A stretch of DNA of 64,000 nucleotides from Streptomyces sp. MA5143a (GTDB lineage: Bacteria > Actinomycetota > Actinomycetes > Streptomycetales > Streptomycetaceae), in assembly GCF_900290235.1 (NCBI RefSeq), contig NZ_OLMK01000034.1:124001-188000 (forward strand). The letters are read 5' to 3'. How positions within the stretch are numbered: position 1 is the stretch's first letter; every line of letters starts with the position of its first letter. The notes below the pieces were generated by a model, which was not told the origin of the DNA, did not search any database, and saw only the letters and a program-made list of their open reading frames with translations. The position numbers and the translations under genes are program-made. Below, in pieces: positions 8,276 to 16,933 of the stretch.

Positions 8276-9469
8276 TCAGCTCAGCGGGGCCGGGCGGTCG
8301 TAGATGTTGTCCGGTGTGACGACCTCGGTGATCGCGCGGGCGACGAGGGAGGAGGGTTCCTGGCCCTCGTGGGTGATGTCGGTGTTGAGCAGCAGCACCA
8401 ACGTGGCCTTCTTGGAGGGGAGATGGACGGTGACGCTCTCGTAGCCGGGCAGGGAGCCGTTGTGGCCGATCCACCCGCCGGTCTCCAGGATGCCGAGGCC
8501 GTACCTGGTGCCGGGGAAGCCGGTCGGCAGCATCGTGAGCCGCTCGCGCTGGGTCGCCGCGCGAAGGAGCTTCCCGGTGGCGACGATCTCCGCCCAGCGG
8601 CGCAGATCGTGCAGGTCCGAGATCATCGCTCCGGCGGCCCAGGCCCAACTGGGATTCCAGTCGGTGGCGTCCACGACCTCACCGGTGAGGATGTCGTCCG
8701 TGTACCCGTGCGGGTGCGGCTCGGGGAACTCGGCGCCCCCCGGGAAGAAGGTGCGGTGCAGCCGCGCGGGGCGGAGCACCCGCTCGCGGAGGAAGTCGGC
8801 GAAGGGGCGGCCGCCGACCCTCTCGACGACGAGCCCGAGCAGGACCAGGTTGGTGTTGCAGTACTGGAAGGTCGTGCCCGGCGCGGCGGTGTTGGGGTGC
8901 TTGAAGCCGTGGCGGAGGAGTTCCGCCGGGGTGAACGAGCGGCTCGGATCGCTGAACAGCGCCTGCGTGAAGTCCTGGTCGGCGGTGTAGGGGAAGAGGC
9001 CGCTGCGCATCTCGGCGAGGTGGCGCAGGGTGATCCGGCGGCCGTTCGGTACTCCCGCGACGTACCTTGAGATCGGGTCGTCCAGACGGATCTCGCGGTC
9101 GTCGACGAGTTTCAGCAGTGCGGTGACCGTGAAGGTCTTGGTCTCGCTGCCGATCCGCACGAAGACGTCCGTGGTCATCGGCGTGCCGGAGGCGGTGTCG
9201 GCGACGCCGGTCGCCCGGACGTAGTCCCCCCTGCCCGGCATCCACAGTCCGGTGACGATCCCGGGGATGCCCGCCTCCCTCCGGGCCTCCTCGATGGTCC
9301 GGTCGAGCCGCGCGGTCAGTTCCGGTCCGAAGCCGTCCGGCGGGCACGCCTGGCGGTCGCGGCGACCGGAGGGCTGGAGGGCCGAGGCCGGGGCCGCCGT
9401 CAGCGGGGTGAGCACGGAGGCCGCGAGCAGCGCCGCCGAGAACTGTCTGCGGGAGGGGGTGGGTCGCAT
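8276..9469 (-). CDS. Secreted serine beta-lactamase-like hydrolase (class C / DD-peptidase fold)
   Basis: The 397-aa protein opens MRPTPSRRQFSAALLAASV, a twin-arginine-like signal peptide. All three catalytic motifs of the family are present: SETK (Ser108-Lys111), YCN (203-205) and HNG (336-338). The HNG replaces the KTG of true class C beta-lactamases and is typical of D-aminopeptidase, esterase or DD-peptidase-like members, so a beta-lactamase function should not be assumed. ATG 9469 is preceded by GGAAGAGG. It is convergent with the GH5 gene. Confidence 0.87.
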   Translation of the reverse strand: MRPTPSRRQFSAALLAASVLTPLTAAPASALQPSGRRDRQACPPDGFGPELTARLDRTIEEARREAGIPGIVTGLWMPGRGDYVRATGVADTASGTPMTTDVFVRIGSETKTFTVTALLKLVDDREIRLDDPISRYVAGVPNGRRITLRHLAEMRSGLFPYTADQDFTQALFSDPSRSFTPAELLRHGFKHPNTAAPGTTFQYCNTNLVLLGLVVERVGGRPFADFLRERVLRPARLHRTFFPGGAEFPEPHPHGYTDDILTGEVVDATDWNPSWAWAAGAMISDLHDLRRWAEIVATGKLLRAATQRERLTMLPTGFPGTRYGLGILETGGWIGHNGSLPGYESVTVHLPSKKATLVLLLNTDITHEGQEPSSLVARAITEVVTPDNIYDRPAPLS

Positions 9470-9713
9470 GCGGTGCCTCTTCCGGAAAGGCCATCGGGTC
9501 AGTACTCGAAAGATCACCGTCCCCGCCCCGGCCGAGGACCACCGTCCAGGGCGCGCTCCGGTGAGTCCACTCGTTCGGCGCCATGGGGGTGCCGAAGGGC
9601 TTCCAAGGGTGCCCGGTGGTCCCGGCCATGGGGCCGGGTGACCCATGGCGGGGCGCCGGGCACGGGACGATGCTGGAGGTGACAGGGTCCGTACGCCCGT
9701 TCCGGAGGTCGTC

Positions 9714-10178
9714 ATGAACGCTCCCCCCACACCCGGCATGCTGCGGGCGTTGCCCGCCGAGCACCGGCAGCGGCTGATGCGGTTCGCCCGTGAGGTGTCG
9801 TTCCCGCAGGGGACCCGGATCTTCGACGAAGGGGGTACCGCCGACCGGTTCTGGATCATCCGGACCGGCACGGTCGCCCTCGACATGCGGGTGCCCGGCC
9901 GCCGCCCGGCCGTCATCGAGACCCTTCGACACCACGAACTCGTCGGCTGGTCCTGGCTGTTCACCCCGCACGTCTGGCATCTGGGGGCCGAGGCCACCAG
10001 CCCGGTGCGCGCCCACGAGTTCGACGCCACCGCGATCCGTCTGATGTGCCGGGAGGACCCCGCGCTCGGCTTCGCCGTCGCCCAGTGGGTCGGCGGAATC
10101 CTCGCCCACCGTCTGCACTCGGCCCGCACCCGGCTGCTGGACCTGTACGCGCCCTACGGCAGCGGCAGCCTCCTGTGA
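9714..10178 (+). CDS. Stand-alone cyclic-nucleotide-binding-domain protein (Crp/Fnr-like sensor without HTH)
   Basis: The 154-aa protein is almost entirely one cNMP-binding beta-barrel: FPQGTRIFDEGGTADRFWIIRTGTVAL matches the family opening, and HELVGWSWLF aligns with the phosphate-binding cassette. No DNA-binding helix follows; the protein ends after the C-helix. Such short proteins occur near universal stress and dormancy genes in Streptomyces, and here the flavodoxin-like, USP and SulP genes follow. Ligand is unknown, and the cassette lacks the classical Arg-Ser pair for cAMP as far as I can see. GGAGG precedes ATG 9714. Confidence 0.8.
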   Translation: MNAPPTPGMLRALPAEHRQRLMRFAREVSFPQGTRIFDEGGTADRFWIIRTGTVALDMRVPGRRPAVIETLRHHELVGWSWLFTPHVWHLGAEATSPVRAHEFDATAIRLMCREDPALGFAVAQWVGGILAHRLHSARTRLLDLYAPYGSGSLL

Positions 10179-10261
10179 CGGCCGACGTCATGAGAGTGAT
10201 CATTCCCCCACCGTAGGTCGCGATGGTCGTCGCGACGGGCCCGGCGGCTCCGGGCGTCCGG

Positions 10262-10300
10262 ACGGCCGCCGCCCTCTGCGCCGGTGAGGGCGGCGGCCGT
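10262..10300. terminator. Perfect 15-bp terminator hairpin
   Basis: ACGGCCGCCGCCCTC (10262-10276) pairs perfectly with GAGGGCGGCGGCCGT (10286-10300) around a 9-base loop. It lies between the convergent cNMP-binding and flavodoxin genes and can serve both strands. The 282 bases between these genes hold nothing else I can support. Confidence 0.75.
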
Positions 10301-10460
10301 GGCACGAGCCCTCCTGCTCTCCCCTGTCAGGAGGACTCGCTGGGCACCCTCGCGGCCGCTGCGGCACACGGGTGCGTGCCCGCCGGCGAGCAGCCGCGAG
10401 GTGTGGCTGGTGGACCGGCCCGTCGTCCATCCGTCGGGGCCGGTGGAGGACCGGCGGCGC

Positions 10461-10985
10461 TCACGGGGCGGCGCGGCGCCCGCCGGGCGCGACGCCCGCG
10501 AGTTCCGCCGCCCGGTCGGTGGCCCATTCCCGGATCGCGGGGAAGTCACGGAAGTCCCCGCCCTTTCCGGACCGGAGGATCATGCCGGCGACCCATCCCT
10601 TGGCCCCTTCCTCCAGGCAGCCGCCGAAGGTGACGTGTCCGTTGGCGTCGAGGCGGACCATGGCCTTCCGCACGCCGGGGACGGGCGGGATGTCCCGTTG
10701 CGAGGCGGACGGGTCGAGGGGGCCGCTGCTGAACAGCCACAGGGGCCGTTCGGCGAGGGCCTGACGGTGCCGGTGCAGGAAGCGCCGGGCGTCCTTGTGC
10801 CAGCGTCCCGCGTAGAGCGCGCCGCCGACGACGACCGCGTCGTACGGCGCGAGGCTCGCCACGGAGGGGGCCGGGAGCGCCTCGGCGGTGAGTCCCGCCT
10901 CGTTGAGGACGTCCGCGACGGTCTCGGCGATCGTCGCGGTGGATCCGTTGGTCGTTCCATAGGCGACCAGCACGCGGGTGGACAT
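10461..10985 (-). CDS. Flavodoxin-domain protein (protoporphyrinogen-oxidase/HemG-like flavodoxin family)
   Basis: The 174-aa protein begins MSTRVLVAYGTTNGSTATIAE, the phosphate-binding loop of flavodoxins (T/S-x-T-G/N-x-T). VVGGALYAGRWHKDARRFL and LFSSGPL form the isoalloxazine-contacting region, as in the HemG-like flavodoxin_5 group. It probably binds FMN and transfers electrons; partner unknown. Members are frequent in actinomycete dormancy gene sets, consistent with the neighbouring USP and SulP genes. ATG 10985 has GAGGAGG eight bases upstream. Confidence 0.82.
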   Translation of the reverse strand: MSTRVLVAYGTTNGSTATIAETVADVLNEAGLTAEALPAPSVASLAPYDAVVVGGALYAGRWHKDARRFLHRHRQALAERPLWLFSSGPLDPSASQRDIPPVPGVRKAMVRLDANGHVTFGGCLEEGAKGWVAGMILRSGKGGDFRDFPAIREWATDRAAELAGVAPGGRRAAP

Positions 10986-11026
10986 GTGGTCCGCCTCCTC
11001 TCGGAAGCCGTGGACGGTGCGCGGTG

Positions 11027-11137
11027 TCAGTCGTCGTGCGCCCGGTGGGGGACGACGGCGACCCGGCAGGCGGCGTGGTGGAGTGCGGTGTGGGCTGGTG
11101 GAGGCGTCGAGCACCACCGGACCAGCGGGCGTTGCAT
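11027..11137 (-). pseudogene. C-terminal remnant of a universal stress protein
   Basis: Read on the minus strand from 11137, this stretch encodes a 36-residue peptide whose end, HTALHHAACRVAVVPHRAHDD, closely resembles the C-terminus of the neighbouring universal stress protein (THAVLHHSAAPVAVIAHP). The HAxLHHAxxPVAVVPH pattern is the conserved end of tandem USP proteins. No USP domain precedes it, so it is most simply the tail of a second USP gene that was deleted. It lies between the flavodoxin and the intact USP gene, on the same strand. Confidence 0.55.
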
Positions 11138-11186
11138 CGGTGCTCCTCCTCGGGGTTCCTCGGGGTGTGGGAGCGCGGGCGCCCCG

Positions 11187-12098
11187 TCAGGGGTGGGCGA
11201 TCACGGCGACGGGGGCGGCCGAGTGGTGCAGGACGGCGTGGGTGACGGGGCCGATGTGCGTGCCGACGGGGCTGCGGCGGATGCGGCGGCCGACGACCAC
11301 GAGGGACGCCTCGCGCGAGGCGTCGACGAGGTGGTGGGCGGGGCTGCCCCAGCGGCACACCTCGGTCACGTCGACGTCGGGGAACCTCACCTGCCACGGC
11401 TTGAGCACCTCGGTCAGGGCGGTGACCTGGTTCGTTCGCAGCTCGGGGCCGAGTTCCGGGTCGGCGGGGATGGCGTAGGCGTAGTACGGCGGCGGGTTCC
11501 AGCCGTTGACGACCCGCAGGGCGGTTCCCCGGCGGGAGGCCGCGTCGAAGGCGAACTCGATCACGGTGTCGTGCGGGTTCTCGGTGTCGAGGCCGAGGAC
11601 GACGGGCCGGAAGGGGGTGGCGGCCGACGGGATGCCGACCGGGTCGGCCCGGTGCTCGTCGGCGGCCTGCTCCCCGGCGCGGACGAGGACGACCGGCTGC
11701 TCGGCGTGCGCGACGACCAGCTGGCCGACGGAGCCCACCAGGAAGCCTCCGATGCCGCTGAGCCCCCGGGAGCCGAGGACGAGCAGCGCGGCGTCCTTCG
11801 CCGCGCGGGTCAGGACCTCTCCGGGCCGGCCGCTCATGTGTTCCACTGTGACGTCCACGCCGGGGTGCCGCAGCCGCAGCCCTTCGGCCGCCTCGCGCGG
11901 GATGCGCTCGCTCCAGTGCTGGAGCGTCTCGGCGGCGAGCAGCGGTGCCTGGGCGATGGGGTCGGGTACCGGTTCCGGTTCCCGGACGTGGACGAGGGTC
12001 AGCGGCAGATCCCGCAGCTTCGCCTCGCGGGCCGCCCACTCGGCGGCGGCCCGGCTCTCGGCCGAACCGTCGAGCCCTGCGACAACGGTGTTCACCAT
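11187..12098 (-). CDS. Tandem universal stress protein (two USP domains)
   Basis: The 303-aa protein has two USP domains: residues 1-150, starting VNTVVAGLDGSAESRAAAEWA and ending with a G-x2-G-x9-G(S/T) nucleotide-binding signature (LGSRGLSGIGGFLVGSVGQ), and residues 160-303, with VVGRRIRRSPVGTHIGPVTHAVLHH. The ATP-binding signature is good in the first domain and weaker in the second. ATG 12098 has AGGAGG upstream. The promoter carries two DevR/DosR-like boxes 20 bp apart, so hypoxia or dormancy induction is likely. It is divergent from a SulP transporter. Confidence 0.9.
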   Translation of the reverse strand: MVNTVVAGLDGSAESRAAAEWAAREAKLRDLPLTLVHVREPEPVPDPIAQAPLLAAETLQHWSERIPREAAEGLRLRHPGVDVTVEHMSGRPGEVLTRAAKDAALLVLGSRGLSGIGGFLVGSVGQLVVAHAEQPVVLVRAGEQAADEHRADPVGIPSAATPFRPVVLGLDTENPHDTVIEFAFDAASRRGTALRVVNGWNPPPYYAYAIPADPELGPELRTNQVTALTEVLKPWQVRFPDVDVTEVCRWGSPAHHLVDASREASLVVVGRRIRRSPVGTHIGPVTHAVLHHSAAPVAVIAHP

Positions 12099-12157
12099 GG
12101 TTCTGCCTCCTGAACGGGGTTGTGCTCCCAGCCTCGTGCCGCCGGGGCCCGCGGTGG

Positions 12158-12195
12158 AGGGGCCGCAAGTCCCCGGCAGGGGCCGAACGTCCCTG
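12158..12195. promoter_or_regulatory. Tandem DevR/DosR-like boxes
   Basis: GGGGCCGCAAGTCCCC (12159-12174) and GGGGCCGAACGTCCC (12179-12193) both resemble the mycobacterial DosR consensus GGGACTWWAGTCCC, with the second flanked symmetrically by CA and TG. Corresponding bases are exactly 20 bp apart, two helical turns, as in strongly DosR-induced promoters. They lie 61-97 bases upstream of the USP start and 93-130 upstream of the SulP start. Confidence 0.65.
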
Positions 12196-12287
12196 CCACG
12201 ACCGGTTCGGTGCGGAGTCCCGCCGTGTGGCTCGCGTCCGGGCCTCTCCGCGGTGGATGCTGATCTCCACACGGTGGAGGGAGGCCC

Positions 12288-14027
12288 ATGGTCCAGGGCT
12301 CGGGCGGACGGCTTGTTCCGTGGTGGCGCCGACTGGCCCCCGGGCTCGGCACCCTCCTCGGCTACCGGCGGGCGTGGCTGAGGGGCGACGTCCTGGCCGG
12401 GGTGACGGTCGCCGCGTATCTGGTGCCGCAGGTGATGGCGTACGCGGGGGTGGCGGGGCTGCCGCCGGTCGTCGGACTGTGGGCGATCCTGCCGGCCCTG
12501 GCCGCGTACGCCCTCCTCGGCTCGTCCCGGCTGCTGTCGGTGGGCCCGGAGTCGACGACGGCGCTGATGACGGCGACGGTGGTGGCGCCCCTCGCCGCCG
12601 GGGACCCGGACCGGTACGCGACCCTGGCGGCGACGCTCGCGATCACGGTGGGCCTGTTGTGCGTGGTGGCGCGGCTGGCGCGGCTCGGCTTCGTCGCGGA
12701 CCTGCTGTCCCGGCCGGTACTGATCGGCTATCTGGCGGGCGTGGCGCTGATCATGACGGTGGACCAGCTGCCCAAGCTCACGGGGGTCGACACCGCGGGG
12801 TCCTCGTTCTTCGCGCAGTCGTGGTCGTTCCTCGGGAACCTGTCGGAGGCGCACACGGCGACCGTCGTGTTCTCCGCCGTCGCGCTGACCGTCCTCTTCA
12901 CCGCCGCCCGGTACGTGCGGGCCGTTCCCGGTCCCCTGCTGGTGCTGGTCCTGGGCACGGCGGCCGTCGCCGTCCTCGGGCTGGACGACCGGTACGGCAT
13001 CGAGGTGGTCGGTGACGTGCCGATCGGCCTGCCCGGCTTCTCCTCACCGGACCTGAGCGAGCTGCCCCGGCTGGTGCTGCCCGCGCTGGGTGTGCTGCTT
13101 GTCGGCTACACCGACTTCATCCTCACCGCGCGGGCCTTCGCCGACGGCGACGGCGACGGCGACGGCAAGGAGGCGCTCGACGCCGACCAGGAGTTCCTCG
13201 CCCTGGGCGCCGCCAACCTCGGGGCGGGTGCGCTGAGCGGCTTCCCGGTGAGCAGCAGCGCCAGCCGTACCGCCCTCGCGTCCACCGCGGGTGCCCGCAG
13301 TCAGGCGTACTCGCTGGTCGCCGGGGCGGCGGTCCTGGCGGTGCTGCTCTTCCTCAGCCCTCTGCTGTCCCGCACACCGAGGGCCGTCCTGGGCGTCCTC
13401 GTCGTGTACGCGGCCGTCCGCATGATCGACCTGGCGGGTTTCCGCAGGCTCGCGTCGTTCCGCAGGCGGGAGCTGCTGCTGGCGCTCGGCTGCCTCGCCG
13501 GGGTCCTCGCCTTCGACATCCTGTACGGGGTGCTCGTCGCCGTCGGCCTGTCGATCGCGGAGCTGCTGACCCGGGTGGCGCGTCCGCACGACGCCGTCCT
13601 GGGGCTCGTGCCCGGGGTGGCCGGCATGCACGACATCGACGACTACCCGGACGCCCGCACCATCCCCGGCCTGCTGGTGTACCGCTACGACTCCCCGCTG
13701 TTCTTCGCCAACGCGGAGGACTTCCGGCGCCGTGCCCTGGCCGCGGTGGACGAGCAGGAGGACCCGGTGCGTTGGTTCGTCCTCAACACCGAGGCGAACG
13801 TCGAGGTCGACATCACCGCCCTGGACGCCGTGGACGAGCTGCGCCGTGAACTGGCCCGGCGGGGCGTCGTCCTCGCGCTCGCCCGCGTCAAGCAGGACCT
13901 GATGGACGAACTGAGGGCCTACGGCCTCGCGGAGTCCGTCGGCGCCGACCGGATCTTCCCCACGCTGCCCACGGCCGTGGCCGCGTACCGGGAGTGGAGT
14001 GACGACGGGAGCGGTCACGGGGGCTGA
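12288..14027 (+). CDS. SulP family anion transporter with STAS domain
   Basis: The 579-aa protein has the SulP layout: N-terminal LLGYRRAWLRGDVLAGVTVAAYLVPQVMAYA, about 10-12 hydrophobic segments to residue 430, including PVSSSASRTALASTAGA, then a cytoplasmic STAS domain (about 445-560, PGLLVYRYDSPLFFANAEDF and LDAVDELRRELARRGVVLALARVK). SulP proteins carry sulfate, bicarbonate or other anions; the substrate is not decided here. GGAGG precedes ATG 12288. It is divergent from the USP gene across DevR-like boxes, and its 3' end overlaps the convergent GH65 gene by 13 bp. Confidence 0.9.
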   Translation: MVQGSGGRLVPWWRRLAPGLGTLLGYRRAWLRGDVLAGVTVAAYLVPQVMAYAGVAGLPPVVGLWAILPALAAYALLGSSRLLSVGPESTTALMTATVVAPLAAGDPDRYATLAATLAITVGLLCVVARLARLGFVADLLSRPVLIGYLAGVALIMTVDQLPKLTGVDTAGSSFFAQSWSFLGNLSEAHTATVVFSAVALTVLFTAARYVRAVPGPLLVLVLGTAAVAVLGLDDRYGIEVVGDVPIGLPGFSSPDLSELPRLVLPALGVLLVGYTDFILTARAFADGDGDGDGKEALDADQEFLALGAANLGAGALSGFPVSSSASRTALASTAGARSQAYSLVAGAAVLAVLLFLSPLLSRTPRAVLGVLVVYAAVRMIDLAGFRRLASFRRRELLLALGCLAGVLAFDILYGVLVAVGLSIAELLTRVARPHDAVLGLVPGVAGMHDIDDYPDARTIPGLLVYRYDSPLFFANAEDFRRRALAAVDEQEDPVRWFVLNTEANVEVDITALDAVDELRRELARRGVVLALARVKQDLMDELRAYGLAESVGADRIFPTLPTAVAAYREWSDDGSGHGG

Positions 14028-16456
14028 GACGGGGACGCGGAACGCCGGGGTCCGGCGTGCGGGCCGCGGTCAGGGGGCCGGTCGGGGAGGTCGAGGTGTC
14101 TGCGCTGCCCAGGGTGGAGGCGCACCTCGCGGCCGGGCAGCCGGATGTCGATCGGGGAGCGGTCCGAGTCCGGCACCGTGATCTCCAGGCGGCCATGCTC
14201 CAGGCGCAGCCGTACACCCCAGTGGCCCCGGTAGCGCAGGGCGAATCCGTACGCGGACAGCTCCGGCAGCGGCACCGGGTCGAGCCACAGGGCGCCCTCG
14301 CGGGTCTCCAGGCCGGTCAGTCCGCGCTGGACGAGGTCGAGGGTGCCGGCCATGGCGCCGAGGTGGATGCCCTCGCCGGTGGTGCCGCCCTGGAGGTCGG
14401 CGATGTCGCCGCGCAGGGCCTCCTGGCAGAACGCCCATGCCTCGGCCCGTCGCGCCCGCGCCAGGACCCAGCCGTGCACCAGGCCGCTGAGGGTGGAGCC
14501 GTGGCTGGTGCGGGCGAGGTAGTGGTCGACGGTCCGCCGCCAGATGTCGTCGTCCAGCCGGTGGCCGAGCCGGGCGAACAGGCGGTGCAGTTCGGCGGGT
14601 GAGAAGAGGTATCCGAGCATCAGCACGTCGGCCTGCTTGGACGCCCGGTAGCGGTTGACGGTGTCGCCCTCGGCCTCCAGGATCCGGTCGAGGCGACGGA
14701 TGTCGCCGTACCGTCTCCGGTACTGCGGCCAGTCCAGTTCGGCGAGGTCCCCGTAGCCCTCGAACTGGCTGATGACGCCGCTGTGGAAGGGCACGTGCAG
14801 GGTGCGGGACACGTCCTCCCAGCGTTCGAGTTCCCCGCCGTCCAGGCCGGTCCGCTCGGCCAGTTCGCGGCGGCGGGGCTCGGGCAGGGCGCGCAGCACG
14901 TCGAGCGTGCGGGTGAGCACCCAGGCCGCGGTGACGTTGGTGTACGCGTTGTCGTCGAGGCCGGGTTCCGTCGCACCGGGATAGGAGTCGTGGTATTCGT
15001 CGGGGCCGACGACACCGCGCAGGCGGTGCCTGCCGAGGCTCTCGTCGTAGGTCGCGCAGTCCGCCCAGAAGCGGGAGATCTGCAGCAGCATCTCGGCGCC
15101 CTTGGTGTGCAGGAACTCGGCGTCGCCGCTCGCCTCGCAGTACTGCCAGACGTTGTACGCGACCGCCGACCCGACGTGGCGCTGGAGCCGGGAGTGGTCG
15201 GGCAGCCAGCGCCCGGAGCGCGGGTTGAGGTGGAGTTCCTGGGTCTCCTCCCGTCCGTCGCTGCCGCTCTGCCACGGGTACAGGGCACCGCGTCGTCCGA
15301 CGGCGCGCGCGGCGGAGCAGGCCTGGTCGAGGCGCCGGTGGCGGTAGCGGAGCAGGGCGCGGGACACCTCCGGGAAGTGCAGGTTCAGATACGGCAGCAC
15401 GAACAGCTCGTCCCAGAAGACATGGCCCCGGTAGGCCTCCCCGTGCAGCCCCCGGGCGGGTACGCCGACGTCGAGGTCGGCGGTGTGCGGGGACAAGGTC
15501 TGCAGGACGTGGAAGAGGTGCAGCCGCAGGATGGTGCCCGCCTCGCCGGGCACTTCCAGGTCGGCGCGGCGCCACAGCTGGGCCCAGGCCGTGGTGTGTG
15601 CCGCGAGCAGTCCGTCGAAGCCGGGGGCGCGGCCCACCCGGTCGATCGCGGCGCGCAGCGGGTCGCTGATCGCCGGATCGCGGGAGGTGTGCAGGGCCAC
15701 GGTCTTGTCGACGGTGCGGGTGGTGCCGGGCGCCAGACGCAGCCGGACCGCCTGGACGGCGTACGGGGGTGCGTGCCGGTCGCGGACCGGAGAGGCCCCG
15801 GCGGTCAGGCGGGCCGCCATGCCGACGCGGATGTCGGAGGTGCGGGTGCGGCAGCGCAGCCACACCGTGTCCGTGCCCGTCGAACCGGTGTGCACATGGG
15901 TGAGGTGGTGGCCGTCCAGGTCCCGGTAGCGGGGCACGCCGGCGTTGGTGACCCCGCCGTCGAGCCGGGCCTCTACCTCCAGCTCCGTCGCGTCCGGCAC
16001 CCCGTCGACCCTGAACTGGGTCCGCAGCGCGGCGAGATGGGGGTCGGCCATGTGCACGAGGCGCTGCTGGCGCACCTCCAGGGAGCGTCGTGCGTCGAGC
16101 GCGTACGTGGTCCGGCGCTCCAGGGTGCCCGTCGACAGGTGGAGGACCTGGCGGTGGTCGAGCACGGTGCCCGTGTCCGGGGTGAGCCACCGCTGTCCGG
16201 GCAGGCGGAAGCGCAGTGGCAGCCAGTTCGGGAGGTTGACCATGTCCTCGTTGTCGACCCGGCGCCCCGCGACGTCGGAGGTGAGCCGGTTGTAGCAGCC
16301 GGCGACATAGGTGCCCGGGTAGTGCACGCCGTCGGCGGCGCATTCGGGCAGGGCCCCTCGGGTGGCGAAGCACCCGTTGCCGAGGGTGCACAGCGACTCC
16401 CTCAGCCGTTCGTCGGCGGCCTCGTAGCCCTCGTACTCCCACGTCCAGCAGGTCAC
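14015..16456 (-). CDS. Glycoside hydrolase family 65 disaccharide phosphorylase/hydrolase
   Basis: The 813-aa protein is full length for GH65 (maltose, trehalose or kojibiose phosphorylases). The N-terminal beta-sandwich begins WEYEGYEAADERLRESLCTLGNGCFATRG. The alpha/alpha barrel contains the catalytic acid Glu in GVVGPDEYHDSYPG and the phosphate/substrate loop KQADVLMLGYLFSP with HGSTLSGLVHGWVLAR. By family it splits an alpha-linked glucose disaccharide, with phosphate if phosphorolytic. GTG 16456 has only a weak ribosome site. Neighbouring stress genes make a role in trehalose-like reserve mobilisation plausible but unproved. Confidence 0.87.
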   Translation of the reverse strand: MTCWTWEYEGYEAADERLRESLCTLGNGCFATRGALPECAADGVHYPGTYVAGCYNRLTSDVAGRRVDNEDMVNLPNWLPLRFRLPGQRWLTPDTGTVLDHRQVLHLSTGTLERRTTYALDARRSLEVRQQRLVHMADPHLAALRTQFRVDGVPDATELEVEARLDGGVTNAGVPRYRDLDGHHLTHVHTGSTGTDTVWLRCRTRTSDIRVGMAARLTAGASPVRDRHAPPYAVQAVRLRLAPGTTRTVDKTVALHTSRDPAISDPLRAAIDRVGRAPGFDGLLAAHTTAWAQLWRRADLEVPGEAGTILRLHLFHVLQTLSPHTADLDVGVPARGLHGEAYRGHVFWDELFVLPYLNLHFPEVSRALLRYRHRRLDQACSAARAVGRRGALYPWQSGSDGREETQELHLNPRSGRWLPDHSRLQRHVGSAVAYNVWQYCEASGDAEFLHTKGAEMLLQISRFWADCATYDESLGRHRLRGVVGPDEYHDSYPGATEPGLDDNAYTNVTAAWVLTRTLDVLRALPEPRRRELAERTGLDGGELERWEDVSRTLHVPFHSGVISQFEGYGDLAELDWPQYRRRYGDIRRLDRILEAEGDTVNRYRASKQADVLMLGYLFSPAELHRLFARLGHRLDDDIWRRTVDHYLARTSHGSTLSGLVHGWVLARARRAEAWAFCQEALRGDIADLQGGTTGEGIHLGAMAGTLDLVQRGLTGLETREGALWLDPVPLPELSAYGFALRYRGHWGVRLRLEHGRLEITVPDSDRSPIDIRLPGREVRLHPGQRRHLDLPDRPPDRGPHAGPRRSASPSQPP

Positions 16457-16933
16457 TCCGTCAGTATCGAAGAGAGCGGGGCTCGCGTCCCGTCGGAACG
16501 GCGCGGGGGTGCCGGGCGGCCCGGCCGGTCAGGCGAGCACGGCCTGCCAGTCGGTCCAGAACGGTTCGCGATGAGCATCCCGATCAGGGAGTACCAGGCG
16601 ACGGGGACCGCCCAGTGGAACTCCCAGACGGCGGCGGCGAGTTGGCGCGGTGCACGGACGATGCCGTGGCTCGCCCCCGGGTAGGGCCGAACGGACCTAC
16701 GGACGGGGCGATTCCGCCCTGGTCGTGGGAGCGGTACGGCTGGACTTGGCCCGGCCGGAGGCGGCTGGAAGCGGTAGGGCGGGCGGCTTCGCCCCGCCGG
16801 GGACGGACGGCTTCGCCCCGGTGGGGGGCGGCCGGCTTCGCCCCGCCGGACGCCGGTTCCGTACATACGTCGGCGCCGGCCACCCGGCAGGCGGTCGGCG
16901 CCGACGAGAACGCGTCTCAGGGGTCGGGCGGGG
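16457..16933. other. Intergenic region with gene debris and short repeats
   Basis: These 477 bases hold no complete gene. Minus-strand 16531-16600 reads as a plausible C-terminus (ending DAHREPFWTDWQAVLA then a stop) without any beginning, so it may be the tail of a lost gene; I cannot name it. The rest is very GC-rich and contains three CGGCTTCGCCCCG repeats, listed separately. The promoter of the GH65 gene must lie near its left end. Confidence 0.35.
16784..16845 (+). repeat. Three spaced copies of a 13-bp direct repeat
   Basis: CGGCTTCGCCCCG occurs at 16784-16796, 16808-16820 and 16833-16845, with a period of 24-25 bp. Copies are followed by CCGGGG- or GGTGGGG-like sequence able to pair with CCCCG, so each may fold. 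Function unknown; simple GC-rich repeat expansion is the default explanation. Confidence 0.6.

Noticed and set aside
8276..9469. Beta-lactamase resistance function for the serine hydrolase and for the BlaI/M56 pair
   Set aside because: The third motif is HNG, not KTG, and the two loci are 4.4 kb apart with other genes between them.
8276..10129. 617-codon extension of the serine hydrolase
   Set aside because: The signal peptide at 9469 marks the real start, and the upstream part overlaps the cNMP-binding gene on the other strand.
16531..16600. Possible C-terminal gene fragment on the minus strand
   Set aside because: It reads plausibly but has no beginning, no family match I can name and could be chance.
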